Positions 38,673-48,281 of a stretch of 64,000 bases of DNA are shown piece after piece. The DNA comes from Bacillus sp. 165. Lineage in GTDB: Bacteria; Bacillota; Bacilli; Bacillales; Bacillaceae_G. Below the pieces are notes generated by a model. The model made no database searches and had not been told where the DNA came from. It saw only the letters and a list, made by a program, of their open reading frames with translations. The stretch spans positions 1 through 64,000 of the forward strand of contig NZ_JAGHKQ010000009.1 of NCBI RefSeq assembly GCF_017742235.1. The letters run 5' to 3'. Positions within the stretch are counted from its first letter, which is position 1, and every line of letters begins with the position of its first letter. Both the position numbers and the translations under genes were made by a program.

Positions 38673-39023
38673 TTAGCGTAAATATTCAGTATATACATCA
38701 ATATCGGCACTTATTAACACGCTTGCCAAGTGTTGTTCCGGTGCTGTTGCCACTTCTCGGTACGTTCGGTCAATATACAGATGCTCTGCCCGAGGAAATT
38801 CACGCTTCAATTGTTTGCGCAGCTTCTCTCCCGCTTCATCAGCATCTACAAGCACATACACTTCTTTGTCATAAAATTGCTCAATGAATTCATCAAGCTT
38901 CGAAAGGCTGATTGTTCCGTTCGTACAAACAATTTCTACAGGCTCTTTAATGATAGTCTGAATTTTTTTCTTATCTGACTTTCCTTCCACAATGATTACT
39001 TTTTCAAAATCAATTATCGTCAT
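38673..39023 (-). CDS. yusF: Toprim domain protein YusF
   Basis: 116 residues, a stand-alone Toprim fold: IVEGKSDKKKI at about 10-20 provides the catalytic glutamate and YVLVDADEAGEKLRKQL at about 55-71 the DxD motif. Related to the Toprim part of RNase M5 and primases; substrate unknown. AGGTGATGCATA precedes the ATG. Confidence 0.9.
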   Translation of the reverse strand: MTIIDFEKVIIVEGKSDKKKIQTIIKEPVEIVCTNGTISLSKLDEFIEQFYDKEVYVLVDADEAGEKLRKQLKREFPRAEHLYIDRTYREVATAPEQHLASVLISADIDVYTEYLR

Positions 39024-39261
39024 TATGCATCACCTGACTACGCTTAAACTATAATACAACCTCATTTATTATATAGTATATTCTTTCTTTGCTTGTTGTT
39101 TCCTTTTTTCTTTGTTAAGAAAGAAAACTTGACAATAAAAAAACGGACACGACTTATTCAAGTGTAACATTAAAATCTATTTCAGAGGAATGAAAGCCAC
39201 CAAAAACCACACAGCTCTTATAAGTTGATTCTTTAACCCCTTGATGTTACTACGAGATAAA

Positions 39262-39297
39262 AAAAAGAAACAGCACAAAATATGCTGTTTCTTTTTA
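39262..39297 (-). terminator. Terminator of gcvH
   Basis: AAAAAGAAACAGCA paired with TGCTGTTTCTTTTT, 8-nt loop, long T-tract on the minus strand. Confidence 0.92.
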
Positions 39298-39300
39298 CCA

Positions 39301-39684
39301 TTAGTCCTGATTGATCATTTCTTCGTATTGTTCAGCTGTTAATAAGCCTTCCAATTCGCTTTCATTGCTTAACTCAACTACAATCATCCATGCGTTTTCA
39401 TATGGAGATTCGTTAACAAGCTCAGGGCTGTCGTTAAGGTTTTCATTGATTTCAACAATTTTCCCGCTTACAGGAGCATATAATTCAGAAACTGTTTTAA
39501 CAGATTCTACGCTGCCAAACGGTTCGTTTGCTTGGATTTCAGCACCCACTTCAGGAAGCTCAACGAAAACGATGTCTCCTAATTCGTGTTGCGCAAAGTC
39601 AGTGATACCCACTGATACTTTGTTGCCATCAACTTTTACCCACTCATGTTCTTCTGAATAACGCAATTCTTTAGGAATGCTCAT
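39301..39684 (-). CDS. gcvH: Glycine cleavage system H protein
   Basis: 127 residues. Lipoyl-carrier protein of glycine cleavage and, in bacilli, the central octanoyl/lipoyl relay for LipM-LipA-LipL. The lipoylated lysine is in [19 protein letters not shown] (about 64). ATG at 39684 with GGAGGGG upstream; the open frame continues 31 codons upstream without a site. The other glycine-cleavage genes are not here, as is usual for bacilli. Confidence 0.97.
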   Translation of the reverse strand: MSIPKELRYSEEHEWVKVDGNKVSVGITDFAQHELGDIVFVELPEVGAEIQANEPFGSVESVKTVSELYAPVSGKIVEINENLNDSPELVNESPYENAWMIVVELSNESELEGLLTAEQYEEMINQD

Positions 39685-39745
39685 GCTATTGTCCCCTCCA
39701 AAAAGTGTGAATGTTATATAAATACCAAATGGTACTTTCCCAAGT

Positions 39746-40102
39746 TTAGAGCCAAGCTTTTTCAAATTGTTCTTCATTAAATCCTACTGTTATACGCTTC
39801 CCGTCCGTGATTATTGGACGTTTAATCAGCATACCATCAGAAGCCAATAACTCCAACAGCTCGTCTTCAGTCGCGGTTTTCACCTTATCCTTTATGCCGA
39901 GCTCGCGATATTTTATACCGCTAGTATTAAAAAATTTCTTTAATTCTAATCCACTTTTTTCATAAAAATCCTTCAACAGTTCTTTTGAAGGCGGATTCTC
40001 TACAATGTGCACCGCTTCAAGGGCAACATTATGTGCTTCAAACCACTTTTTCGCTTTTTGGCACGAGCCACACTTTGGATACCAATACATCATCACTGTC
40101 AT
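39746..40102 (-). CDS. yusI: ArsC/Spx family protein YusI
   Basis: 118 residues. Thioredoxin-like ArsC/Spx fold with CGSC at about 10-13 ([19 protein letters not shown]) and C-terminal [25 protein letters not shown]. Not Spx itself: it lacks the usual Spx signature and fits YusI/YffB-type proteins. Function unknown. An extended -10 (TGCTACAAT) lies about 30 bp before the ATG. Confidence 0.9.
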   Translation of the reverse strand: MTVMMYWYPKCGSCQKAKKWFEAHNVALEAVHIVENPPSKELLKDFYEKSGLELKKFFNTSGIKYRELGIKDKVKTATEDELLELLASDGMLIKRPIITDGKRITVGFNEEQFEKAWL

Positions 40103-40129
40103 ATTATCACCAACTTGTCTTTCTTCTCT

Positions 40130-40138
40130 ATTGTAGCA
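40130..40138 (-). promoter_or_regulatory. Extended -10 element upstream of yusI
   Basis: TGCTACAAT on the minus strand 28 bp upstream of the yusI ATG; no good -35, as allowed for extended -10 promoters. Confidence 0.5.
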
Positions 40139-40228
40139 CAGACTATTATTTTTTTCACTAGAAGCGAATGCTAAACAGTATTATATTTTCTTTGTTCGTA
40201 TTTTTTATCCTCCAAAATACCACAAAAA

Positions 40229-40318
40229 ATTTAAACAAACGTTTGATTAAATACTGTATCCCGTTACCAGTATTAAAAAAGCCACTCGACAAATAGTTTA
40301 AACAAACGTTTGATTGAA
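40229..40318. promoter_or_regulatory. Two copies of a near-perfect 22-bp palindrome (core CAAACGTTTG)
   Basis: TTTAAACAAACGTTTGATTA begins at 40229 and the same 19 bases recur at 40297; centres are 68 bp apart. Each is palindromic over 22 bp around CAAACGTTTG with only one or two mismatched pairs. A further inverted repeat AATACTG/CAGTATT lies between them. They are upstream of yusI and downstream of the fadE terminator. The form is that of a TetR-type operator pair; the regulator is unknown. It is neither the FadR box nor a cre site. Confidence 0.7.
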
Positions 40319-40387
40319 TTCATTATAGATACAAAAAATTGTAATGCTCTACCGTTTTAGTTTACACTACTCTCTTTCTATAATAAA

Positions 40388-40420
40388 AACCCCCTCCACG
40401 TTGCGCACCGTGCAGGGAGT
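40388..40420 (-). terminator. Terminator of fadNAE
   Basis: On the minus strand CCCTGCACG pairs with CGTGGAGGG (one mismatch), followed by GGTTTTTATT. Confidence 0.78.
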
Positions 40421-40428
40421 TAGTTTTA

Positions 40429-42213
40429 TTAAACAGTGTACTTTTCTTCTTCTAACAGCTTCACAGCGATTTCACGCTTCTTCGCAATTACGTTAATCGG
40501 AGTGTGACGAGTAAATTTACGTAGTGCAGAAAGCATCATGCGTAACACATCTCCGCTTTCAACTGCGATTAAAGTTTCTTTTGCATGAGCTTCAATTTCA
40601 TTAAATGCTTCTTGACAGAATACTTGTGTGTAAAGAAGCTTTTGCTTGCTCTTTTCTAAACCAGCTGTTTTGATTGCTTTTTCCGTACGTAATACAACAG
40701 ATTCCATAGCGTATAAGTTACTTACGATATCAGCAATATTCACAAGTACTTCTTGCTCTTTATCTAATGCTTTACCATACTTTTGTACAGCCAATCCAGC
40801 AATCATTAACCCTATTTTCTTAGCATTTTGTACAAGATATTTCTCCTGCTCAAGCGGACCATCGCCTACTTCTTGCGGGGAAAGCATCATCAATTCTTCT
40901 TGAATTTGCTGAGCTTTTTGTAATAATGGAAGCTCACCTTTCATTGCTTTACGAAGGAATGTACCTGGAACAATCAAACGATTGATTTCGTTAGTTCCTT
41001 CAAAGATTCTGTTGATCCGAGAGTCGCGGTACATTCTTTCAACCTCGTACTCTGCCATAAATCCGTATCCACCGTGAATTTGTACACCTTCATCAACTAC
41101 ATAATCTAATACTTCAGAACCGAATACTTTATTTAACGAACACTCAATTGCATATTCTGCAATAGACTCTGCTACAGCTTTACCATTCTTTACTTCTTCA
41201 TCCGTCAACGTGCTCATACGGTTCTCAAATAGCCCTACTGTACGATAGATGGAGCTTTCTGCCGCATAAGTTTTAGTCGCCATGTTTGCAAGCTTCTCTT
41301 GAATTAACGGGAAGCGTGAGATCGGCTGTTTAAATTGCTGACGTTGGTTTGCGTATTGTACAGAGATTTCAATTGCACGCTTAGAAGAACCTACTGTACC
41401 TACACCTAGCTTATAACGGCCAATATTTAAGATATTAAACGCAATCACATGACCTTTTCCGATTTCACCTAATACATTCTCTTTCGGTACTAGTGCGTCT
41501 TCTAAAATTAACGTACGAGTAGAAGAACACTTAATCCCCATTTTCTTTTCTTCCGGACCTGTAGAAACCCCTTGGAAATCACGTTCAACGATAAATGCAG
41601 TGAAATGCTCTCCATCTACTTTTGCATATACAACAAATACATCAGCGAATGCAGAGTTTGTAATCCATTGCTTTTCACCGTTCAGTACGTAATGAGTACC
41701 TTCTGCATTTAAGCGTGCTGTTGTTTTTGCTCCTAAAGCATCCGAACCGGAACCAGGCTCAGTTAAAGCATATGCTGCCAATTTTTCACCTGTTGCTAAT
41801 GCAGGAAGATATTTTTGCTTTTGTTCCTCATTACCAAATAACACGATTGGAAGAGAACCGATACCTACGTGAGCACCATGAGAAATTGCAAAACCGCCTG
41901 CTAAAGAAAATTTTTCAGCAATTAACGCGGAGCTGACTTTATCTAAGCCAATGCCGCCGTATTCTTCTGGCACATCAGCACCTAACAAGCCTAATTCGCC
42001 AGCTTCTTTTAACAGACGTACAGAACGCTCAAATTCGTGTTTTTCTAAATACTCTAATTCTGGTAATACCTCATTTACCACGAAATCTTCTGTTGTTTTT
42101 GCAATCAATTTATGCTCATTAGTGTAGTCTTCTGGTGTAAATACCTGTTCAAAAGAAATATCCTCAATTAAAAAGCTCCCACCTTTAACTGCATTTCCAA
42201 TTGTTTTTTTCAT
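40429..42213 (-). CDS. fadE: Acyl-CoA dehydrogenase FadE
   Basis: 594 residues. First oxidation of beta-oxidation, FAD-dependent. [19 protein letters not shown] and [19 protein letters not shown] form the FAD/substrate site; [21 protein letters not shown] carries the catalytic glutamate. The C-terminal 180 residues are an extra helical domain seen in long acyl-CoA dehydrogenases. AGGAGG precedes the ATG. Last gene of fadN-fadA-fadE. Confidence 0.95.
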   Translation of the reverse strand: MKKTIGNAVKGGSFLIEDISFEQVFTPEDYTNEHKLIAKTTEDFVVNEVLPELEYLEKHEFERSVRLLKEAGELGLLGADVPEEYGGIGLDKVSSALIAEKFSLAGGFAISHGAHVGIGSLPIVLFGNEEQKQKYLPALATGEKLAAYALTEPGSGSDALGAKTTARLNAEGTHYVLNGEKQWITNSAFADVFVVYAKVDGEHFTAFIVERDFQGVSTGPEEKKMGIKCSSTRTLILEDALVPKENVLGEIGKGHVIAFNILNIGRYKLGVGTVGSSKRAIEISVQYANQRQQFKQPISRFPLIQEKLANMATKTYAAESSIYRTVGLFENRMSTLTDEEVKNGKAVAESIAEYAIECSLNKVFGSEVLDYVVDEGVQIHGGYGFMAEYEVERMYRDSRINRIFEGTNEINRLIVPGTFLRKAMKGELPLLQKAQQIQEELMMLSPQEVGDGPLEQEKYLVQNAKKIGLMIAGLAVQKYGKALDKEQEVLVNIADIVSNLYAMESVVLRTEKAIKTAGLEKSKQKLLYTQVFCQEAFNEIEAHAKETLIAVESGDVLRMMLSALRKFTRHTPINVIAKKREIAVKLLEEEKYTV

Positions 42214-42242
42214 TTTGGATTCCTCCTATTAGAATAGTTATC

Positions 42243-43418
42243 TTACAATAATTCAAATACTCCCGCTGCTCCCATACCGCCGCCGATACACATCGTAACC
42301 ACACCAAATTGCTCGCCTCGACGTTTCATTTCATGAACAAGGGATAATGTCAGCTTGGTACCCGTACATCCAAGCGGATGACCTAACGCAATCGCCCCTC
42401 CGTTTACGTTTACTTTCTCTTCATCTAATCCAAGCTCACGAATAACTTGGATAGACTGGGATGCAAAAGCCTCATTCAGTTCAAACAAACCAATATCAGA
42501 AACCTCTAAACCAGCTAACTTCAACGCTTTTGGAATAGCTGCAACCGGACCGATTCCCATCACTTCTGGTGGGACGCCCGCTACTGCGAAAGAACGAAAT
42601 TTCGCAAGTGGCTGTAAGCCTTCATTTTGCGCTTTTTCACGATCCATTAATAAAACTGCAGCTGCTCCGTCGCTCATTTGTGAAGAATTCCCCGCTGTTA
42701 CAGAGCCACGTACATTGAATGCAGGTCTTAATTTACCAAGAACCGTTGCAGTTGTATCTTCACGAACCCCTTCATCTTGCAAAAAGCGAAACGCTTTTTC
42801 ATGTAATTTATTATCAGCCCCCACAGAACGAAGTGTTACATCAACAGGAACTGTTTCATCTGCAAATCTTCCTTCTTTCAACGCTTTCGCTGCACGCTGA
42901 TGGCTGCGAACAGCAAATGCATCTTGCTCGTCACGGCTAATACCGTATCTTACCGCTACTTGCTCTGCTGTATGTCCCATGCCCATGTAATATTCAGGTG
43001 CCATTTCAACAAGGCGGCTGTTCGGACGAACAACATGCCCCATCATCGGCACTAAGCTCATGGATTCTGCCCCGCCGGCAATTACTGCATCAGAGTGACC
43101 AAGCATGATGCGCTCAGCGCCGAACGCGATACTTTGCAGGCCAGATGAACAGTAACGATTAATAGTAATAGCAGGCACAGTATGCGGTAGTCCTGCGAGC
43201 GCACCAATATTGCGCGCCATATTTAAACCTTGCTCCGCCTCTGGCATAGCACAGCCAAAAATCAAGTCATCAATATTACCTTCATAGTTATTTGCACGCT
43301 TTAACGTTTCTTTTACAACCAATGCTCCTAAATCATCCGGACGCACAGCTGCCAAAGATCCTCTTTTTGCTTTTCCGACAGGTGTTCTAGCTCCTGCAAC
43401 GATAACAGCCTCTCTCAT
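42243..43418 (-). CDS. fadA: Acetyl-CoA C-acyltransferase FadA
   Basis: 391 residues. Thiolase that releases acetyl-CoA. Nucleophilic cysteine in NRYCSSGLQS (about 90), catalytic histidine in GGAIALGHPLGCTG (about 347) and second cysteine in TMCIGGGMGAAG (about 377). Twelve bp downstream of fadN. Confidence 0.97.
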   Translation of the reverse strand: MREAVIVAGARTPVGKAKRGSLAAVRPDDLGALVVKETLKRANNYEGNIDDLIFGCAMPEAEQGLNMARNIGALAGLPHTVPAITINRYCSSGLQSIAFGAERIMLGHSDAVIAGGAESMSLVPMMGHVVRPNSRLVEMAPEYYMGMGHTAEQVAVRYGISRDEQDAFAVRSHQRAAKALKEGRFADETVPVDVTLRSVGADNKLHEKAFRFLQDEGVREDTTATVLGKLRPAFNVRGSVTAGNSSQMSDGAAAVLLMDREKAQNEGLQPLAKFRSFAVAGVPPEVMGIGPVAAIPKALKLAGLEVSDIGLFELNEAFASQSIQVIRELGLDEEKVNVNGGAIALGHPLGCTGTKLTLSLVHEMKRRGEQFGVVTMCIGGGMGAAGVFELL

Positions 43419-43430
43419 GGTCTCTCCCCC

Positions 43431-45821
43431 TTAGTTACGTAATGGCTTTCCTTTTACTAACATGTGCTGCATACGTGCTTGTGATTTCATTTCACTCACT
43501 AGCCCTAAGAATGCTTCACGCTCGATATCAAGTAAATATTGCTCATCAACTTCTGTTCCATACGGCACTTTACCGCCGGAGATAACATACGCAAGCTTCT
43601 TCGCAATATGCAAGTCATGCTCAGAAATATAACCGGATAAGTGCATTGCTTGTGCACCAAGCACCAATGTCGCATAACCAGGTTCTCCTGTTACCGGTAC
43701 CTTTTTACGTACAGGCGGCTTGTAACCTGCATCAAACAGTTCGATAACCTTTTGTTTGGCATCATACAATAAGTGATCACCATTTACGCTGATTGCATCT
43801 TTTTGTCCTAAAAAGTTGTTCGTGAACGCATCTTGCGCAGACGTTGATACTTTCGCCATCGCGATAGTTTCGAACACTTTATTCGCAACCTTTTGAAGAT
43901 CAAACTCAATTCCTTTTGGCATTGCTTCTAAATGCTTAATATAAAGCTCTTTGTTTCCGCCGCCACCTGGAATTAAACCTACGCCCACTTCCACTAAGCC
44001 CATATATGTTTCACTGGATGCCTGGATGCTTGCTGCCGGCAAGCAAATCTCTGCGCCGCCGCCGAGTGTCATACCATACGGAGCTGCTACAACAGGCTTT
44101 TGGCTGTATTTGATTTTCATCATAGCATCTTGAAATTGCTTTACCACCCACTCAACTTCAAAGTAGTTCTCATCTTGCGCTTCCATTAAAATCATTGCAA
44201 GGTTGGCTCCTACGCAGAAGTTTTTGGATTGGTTACCGATAACAATTCCTTTATACTGCGGCTTACGTGTTGCTTCATCTACAGCAAAATTAATCATTTG
44301 AATGATATCCATGCCGATTGCATTGTTCGGTGAATGGAACTCTAAACCAAGGACTCCGTCACCTAAATCTATTACACTAGCACCTGTATTTTTCTTGATA
44401 ACACCATTTGTTTCTTTTAATTGCTGTAAATTAATAACCTTTTTGTTTTGTTCTAGGAGCTTATACTCACCATTATCATAGAAATATACAGCTCCATTAT
44501 CACGTTTATAGAAGGACTCATGACCTTCAGACAGCATTCCTTTTACCCATGAAGGAACTGTCAGACCAGATTCTTCCATCTTTTCAACAGACTTGCGAAC
44601 ACCGATAGCATCCCATGTTTCAAACGGACCTAACTCCCAGCCAAATCCCCATTTTAATGCATTGTCGATAGCCACGATGTTATCAGCAATCTCTTTGTTT
44701 AATTTTGCAGAATACAGCAGTGTTGGTATTAAAATATTCCACAACAGCTGTCCCCCACGATCTTTTGCGTATACAAGCGCTTTCAATTTATTAACTAGTC
44801 CTTTTTCTTGTTTACTTAGCTCGATAGAGGCCGCTTTTAATTTTTTGCGTGGTTCATATTGCAATGTATCTACATTCAGCTCTAAAATGTCTTTTCCTTG
44901 CTTTAAGAAAAAGCCTTGACCTGTTTTACTTCCAAGCCATTTGTTTTCCAGCATCACATGCATAAATGCCGGGACCTGGAATACATCTCGCTCTGCTTCT
45001 TGTACATTTTCATATACATTATTCGCAACATGAACGAATGTATCTAATCCGACTACATCCAATGTGCGGAATGTAGCACTTTTTGGACGACCAATTAACG
45101 GACCAGTCACAGAGTCTATTTCTCCAACGCTGTAGCCATTTCGCAGCATTTCCTGCAATGTGACTAATAAACCGTAAGTACCAATGCGATTGGCAATAAA
45201 GTTTGGTGTATCTTTCGCTTCAACCACACCTTTACCAAGTACATCTTCACCAAATTGTTTCATGAAGTTGAAAATCTCAGGAGCAGTATCTTTTGTTGGT
45301 ATCACTTCTAGAAGCTTTAAATAACGAGGAGGGTTAAAAAAGTGCGTCCCTAGGAAATGCTTTTTAAAATCTTCGGAACGACCTTCTGCCATCTTTTCAA
45401 TTGAAATTCCAGATGTGTTAGAGCTGACGATACTTCCCGGTTTACGGAAGGCATCCACACGCTCAAATACTTGCTTTTTCACATCTAAGTTTTCTACAAC
45501 AACTTCAATAATCCAATCGACATCTTTCAGACGATCCATATCGTCTTCCATGTTTCCTGCCTCAAGCAAAGCAAGATTCTCTTTTGAAGTAAGAGGAGCC
45601 GGCTTTTGCTTTAACAGTTTTTGCAAAGCAGTTTGCGTAAAGCGGTTACGAACTTGTTTGTCCTGTAATGTAAGGCCTTTTGCTTCTTCTTCTGCTGTAA
45701 GTTGTCTTGGTACAATGTCTAATAATAGTGTTGGAATTCCGATATTTGCTAGATGTGCAGCAATACCAGATCCCATGACGCCGGAACCTAGCACTGCCGC
45801 CTTTTTAATTCCTTGGATCAT
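43431..45821 (-). CDS. fadN: 3-hydroxyacyl-CoA dehydrogenase / enoyl-CoA hydratase FadN
   Basis: 796 residues. N-terminal NAD-binding hydroxyacyl-CoA dehydrogenase (AAVLGSGVMGSGIAAHLANIG; catalytic His in GTHFFNPPRYL) and C-terminal crotonase domain (HSPNNAIGMDI, GANLAMILM, GGGAEICLPAAS), the reverse domain order of E. coli FadB. ATG at 45821 has AAGGGGGAG upstream, and the FadR box lies 20 bp before it, so the operon is repressed when acyl-CoA is low. Confidence 0.96.
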   Translation of the reverse strand: MIQGIKKAAVLGSGVMGSGIAAHLANIGIPTLLLDIVPRQLTAEEEAKGLTLQDKQVRNRFTQTALQKLLKQKPAPLTSKENLALLEAGNMEDDMDRLKDVDWIIEVVVENLDVKKQVFERVDAFRKPGSIVSSNTSGISIEKMAEGRSEDFKKHFLGTHFFNPPRYLKLLEVIPTKDTAPEIFNFMKQFGEDVLGKGVVEAKDTPNFIANRIGTYGLLVTLQEMLRNGYSVGEIDSVTGPLIGRPKSATFRTLDVVGLDTFVHVANNVYENVQEAERDVFQVPAFMHVMLENKWLGSKTGQGFFLKQGKDILELNVDTLQYEPRKKLKAASIELSKQEKGLVNKLKALVYAKDRGGQLLWNILIPTLLYSAKLNKEIADNIVAIDNALKWGFGWELGPFETWDAIGVRKSVEKMEESGLTVPSWVKGMLSEGHESFYKRDNGAVYFYDNGEYKLLEQNKKVINLQQLKETNGVIKKNTGASVIDLGDGVLGLEFHSPNNAIGMDIIQMINFAVDEATRKPQYKGIVIGNQSKNFCVGANLAMILMEAQDENYFEVEWVVKQFQDAMMKIKYSQKPVVAAPYGMTLGGGAEICLPAASIQASSETYMGLVEVGVGLIPGGGGNKELYIKHLEAMPKGIEFDLQKVANKVFETIAMAKVSTSAQDAFTNNFLGQKDAISVNGDHLLYDAKQKVIELFDAGYKPPVRKKVPVTGEPGYATLVLGAQAMHLSGYISEHDLHIAKKLAYVISGGKVPYGTEVDEQYLLDIEREAFLGLVSEMKSQARMQHMLVKGKPLRN

Positions 45822-45841
45822 TCTATTCTCCCCCTTGTCTA

Positions 45842-45861
45842 TTGAATGAATACTCATTCAA
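45842..45861 (-). promoter_or_regulatory. FadR operator upstream of fadN
   Basis: TTGAATGAATACTCATTCAA, a perfect match to the Bacillus FadR consensus TGAATGANTANTCATTCA. FadR is a TetR-type repressor released by long-chain acyl-CoA. Confidence 0.93.
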
Positions 45862-46013
45862 TTTTCGGACAAACTCATTTCAAATCGAGTTCTCTACTAT
45901 TAAATATATGTTATTTTTTAAATTTTCGCAATATATTTAAAAATAAAAATTAACAGAATTCATAAAACTGCTGTTCTCTGGGCATTCTACACGCAGGGAG
46001 GTGTGATACGATT

Positions 46014-46160
46014 ATGGCAAAAGTCAAAAAAAATCCATCCAAAGCTGGTGTCAGTGCTGCAAGTGTAACAGGTCAAGCAGGACCTGTTGATCGCGGTACA
46101 GAAAAAGGACGTCAAGGAAACAATCAGCAATACAAGAAACAAAATATGGGCGAAAAGTGA
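46014..46160 (+). CDS. yuzL: YuzL-like small protein (48 aa)
   Basis: 48 residues, very basic: AKVKKNPSKAGVSAASVTGQ then AGPVDRGTEKGRQGNNQQYK. Composition and the SKAGVSAASV block fit the YuzL family; it also resembles minor small acid-soluble spore proteins. GGAGGTG lies upstream of the ATG. Has its own terminator and is divergent from fadN. Missed by tools with a 60-codon cut-off. Confidence 0.78.
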   Translation: MAKVKKNPSKAGVSAASVTGQAGPVDRGTEKGRQGNNQQYKKQNMGEK

Positions 46161-46186
46161 TATTGTAGTAGAACAATTTATCATGC

Positions 46187-46238
46187 AAAAAGCCCCAAAA
46201 CTAAGCATGCTAATCCGCTCAGTTTTGGGGCTTTTTTT
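46187..46238 (+). terminator. Terminator of yuzL
   Basis: AGCCCCAAAACT paired with AGTTTTGGGGCT, followed by TTTTTTT. Confidence 0.93.
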
Positions 46239-46330
46239 ATACAAATCCGAACACCAATCCAGAATACAGTGTTAGATTAGTGCAAGCTCATTAAATATTG
46301 GATCTAGTTCTTCAGCTTTTCACTCCAAAT

Positions 46331-46363
46331 AAAAACTGCCGCAGCTTTATTCGCTGCGGCAGC
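46331..46363 (-). terminator. Terminator of proline dehydrogenase gene
   Basis: CTGCCGCAGC paired with GCTGCGGCAG, 7-nt loop, TTTTT on the minus strand. Confidence 0.9.
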
Positions 46364-46374
46364 AAGAACATGTC

Positions 46375-47292
46375 TTATTTTTTCAACATTCCTTTTAATA
46401 CAAATGCTACGTTTGCTGGACGTTCTGCTAAACGGCGCATGAAATAGCCGTACCAATCGTTTCCGTACGGAACATATACGCGCATTTTATAGCCTTCCTT
46501 AACCAGTTCAAGCTGACGTTCAGGACGGATACCGTACAGCATTTGGAATTCAAATTGATCCCTTGGAATATTGTATTCTTTTGCAATTTGCTTTGTATAT
46601 TCAATCATCGCATCATCGTGAGTTGCGACTGCAGCATAGTTGCCATTTAACAAATGCATTTTAATGATTTTTTTAAAATTCTCATCCACATCTTTTTTCT
46701 CAGGGAACGCTACCTCTTCAGGCTCTTTGTACGCTCCTTTTACAAGACGAAGATTTGGTTTATATGCATTTAAATCCTCGATATCCTTCTCTGTACGATA
46801 CAGGTACGCTTGAATAACAGTTCCAATATTATCGTACTCAGATTTCAACTGCTTGAAGATATCGATTGTTTTTTGACAACGAGAATAGTCCTCCATGTCA
46901 ATTGTCACGAATACTCCGTTCTCTGTAGCTGCGTCTAAAATGCGGCGCATGTTGGACATTACAAGCTCTTCTGAGATATCAAGTCCCATAGAAGTCATTT
47001 TTAATGACAATTGGGAGTTCAGCTTCTCTCTTCCGATTGCTTTAATAGCTGTGATCGATCCCTCAGCCATTTCAATTGCTTCTTGCTCGTTATCCACGAA
47101 TTCCCCTAAATAATCGATCGTAACGGCGAGGTCCTTTTTATTCAAATCCTTAATAGCTTGTACGGCTAGCTCAATAGTTTCCCCTGCTACAAAGCGCCCC
47201 GCACCAAAACGCAATCCGTAGCGCTTAGCAAGTTTTGTTAGCGCTTTGTTTTTAGATAAAAACAAAAAAGAATCACGCATTAATTGTTCCAT
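46375..47292 (-). CDS. fadM: Proline dehydrogenase (FadM/PutB type)
   Basis: 305 residues. FAD-dependent oxidation of proline to pyrroline-5-carboxylate; monofunctional enzyme of the PutB class. VTIDMEDYSRCQKTIDIF, LRLVKGAYKEPEEVAFP, VATHDDAMIEY and the C-terminal FMRRLAERPANVAFVLKG are family motifs. It sits next to fadN as yusM does in B. subtilis. GGGGTGGAAG precedes the ATG. Confidence 0.93.
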   Translation of the reverse strand: MEQLMRDSFLFLSKNKALTKLAKRYGLRFGAGRFVAGETIELAVQAIKDLNKKDLAVTIDYLGEFVDNEQEAIEMAEGSITAIKAIGREKLNSQLSLKMTSMGLDISEELVMSNMRRILDAATENGVFVTIDMEDYSRCQKTIDIFKQLKSEYDNIGTVIQAYLYRTEKDIEDLNAYKPNLRLVKGAYKEPEEVAFPEKKDVDENFKKIIKMHLLNGNYAAVATHDDAMIEYTKQIAKEYNIPRDQFEFQMLYGIRPERQLELVKEGYKMRVYVPYGNDWYGYFMRRLAERPANVAFVLKGMLKK

Positions 47293-47523
47293 GTACTTCC
47301 ACCCCTAGCTGTAATATTCATAATTTTTACTCCGCTCTTCTGCCGAGTGGATCTCTGTTTTGAGAGCGGAAGTCAAATCGGAAAGAACCTCCCGATTTAT
47401 CCTAATAGATTATATCACCATTAGACATTTTTTGACACAAACAAATATTGCTATCTTTCACTTTTTATTTTATGTATTTCTATGTACATTTTACGTTATA
47501 TCTTAAAGTAAATTTCACCATCA

Positions 47524-47571
47524 AAATAACAACAAAGCTGTTGAGAATTCTCAACAGCTTTGTTGTTATTT
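47524..47571. terminator. 48-bp perfect palindrome acting as terminator
   Basis: Two 24-nt arms with no loop, centre GAGAATTCTC; arms contain AACAACAAAGCTGTTGAG and its complement. It overlaps the stop codon of the DUF2573 gene. Only a weak T-tract follows, but the hairpin is very stable. Confidence 0.7.
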
Positions 47572-47811
47572 CTTCTTCCGGTGTGCATCATTCAATTGTT
47601 TAATTTCTGCAACAAGATTAACCATTTCTGCTTTCGCATCTGGATACGTTTCATTCCAATGCTTAGCGAGGGCAGGCATAGATTTAGCGATATGGGAATA
47701 GAGCGCCCACATTTGTACTTTTTCTTTTAATTCTTCATTACTTGTCCCCAGAAGCAATTCTGTATATTTTTCCAGCAAGCCGTCAAATTGCTGTTGAAAG
47801 GTTTGTTCCAT
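47566..47811 (-). CDS. yusU: DUF2573 family protein (YusU-type)
   Basis: 81 residues, helical: FQQQFDGLLEKYTELLLGTSNEELKEKVQMWALYSHIAKSMPALAKHW. Matches the YusU/DUF2573 family, function unknown. The ATG at 47811 has AGGGGGG six bases upstream; the ATG two codons before it abuts that site. Follows the MTH1187 gene by 22 bp, so likely the same transcript. Confidence 0.82.
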   Translation of the reverse strand: MEQTFQQQFDGLLEKYTELLLGTSNEELKEKVQMWALYSHIAKSMPALAKHWNETYPDAKAEMVNLVAEIKQLNDAHRKKK

Positions 47812-47833
47812 CTCCATCCCCCTAGTATTGTTC

Positions 47834-48142
47834 TTACTCACTCAGCTTCTCTTGCACAGACTTTAGCTTCTTTTCCATACTGCTTTCCTTATCGCGGCGG
47901 TCATCGATGCGAAGATTTGTTGCAACACGTTGAATACCCTTTGTAAACGGCACCTCATGCATTTCTTGAATGACTTCAAATAAAACCGGCAGCTCGCCTT
48001 CCATAATGGTATTCATAGGAGTAAGCTGATATTTTACGCGATGCGCGTTCTTTTCCAGCACTTTATGAATGTCTGCCACATATTGACTTACACTTGGTGT
48101 TTCTGTTCCTATTGGAATAATAGTAATATCTACAATTGCCAT
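47834..48142 (-). CDS. MTH1187/YqgV family thiamine-binding-like protein
   Basis: 102 residues, ferredoxin-like fold: [28 protein letters not shown] and [26 protein letters not shown]. These are the conserved strands of the MTH1187/YkoF superfamily, some of which bind thiamine. AGGAGGG precedes the ATG. Confidence 0.88.
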   Translation of the reverse strand: MAIVDITIIPIGTETPSVSQYVADIHKVLEKNAHRVKYQLTPMNTIMEGELPVLFEVIQEMHEVPFTKGIQRVATNLRIDDRRDKESSMEKKLKSVQEKLSE

Positions 48143-48281
48143 GTGAATGCCCTCCTATGTAAAATTCATCCTTATTGTATCACAAAGCTTGTAAACCAAT
48201 GTCCCACATTTGATTTCTTTCCCTTTACACAATACAAAAAATAACAAATAATGGAAATATATATAAGCGAGGTGTTTCGTT

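Noticed and set aside
40229-40318. CAAACGTTTG sites as catabolite-responsive elements (CcpA)
   Set aside because: The spacing around CG does not fit the cre consensus WTGNAANCGNWNNCA; the dyad is longer and differently centred.
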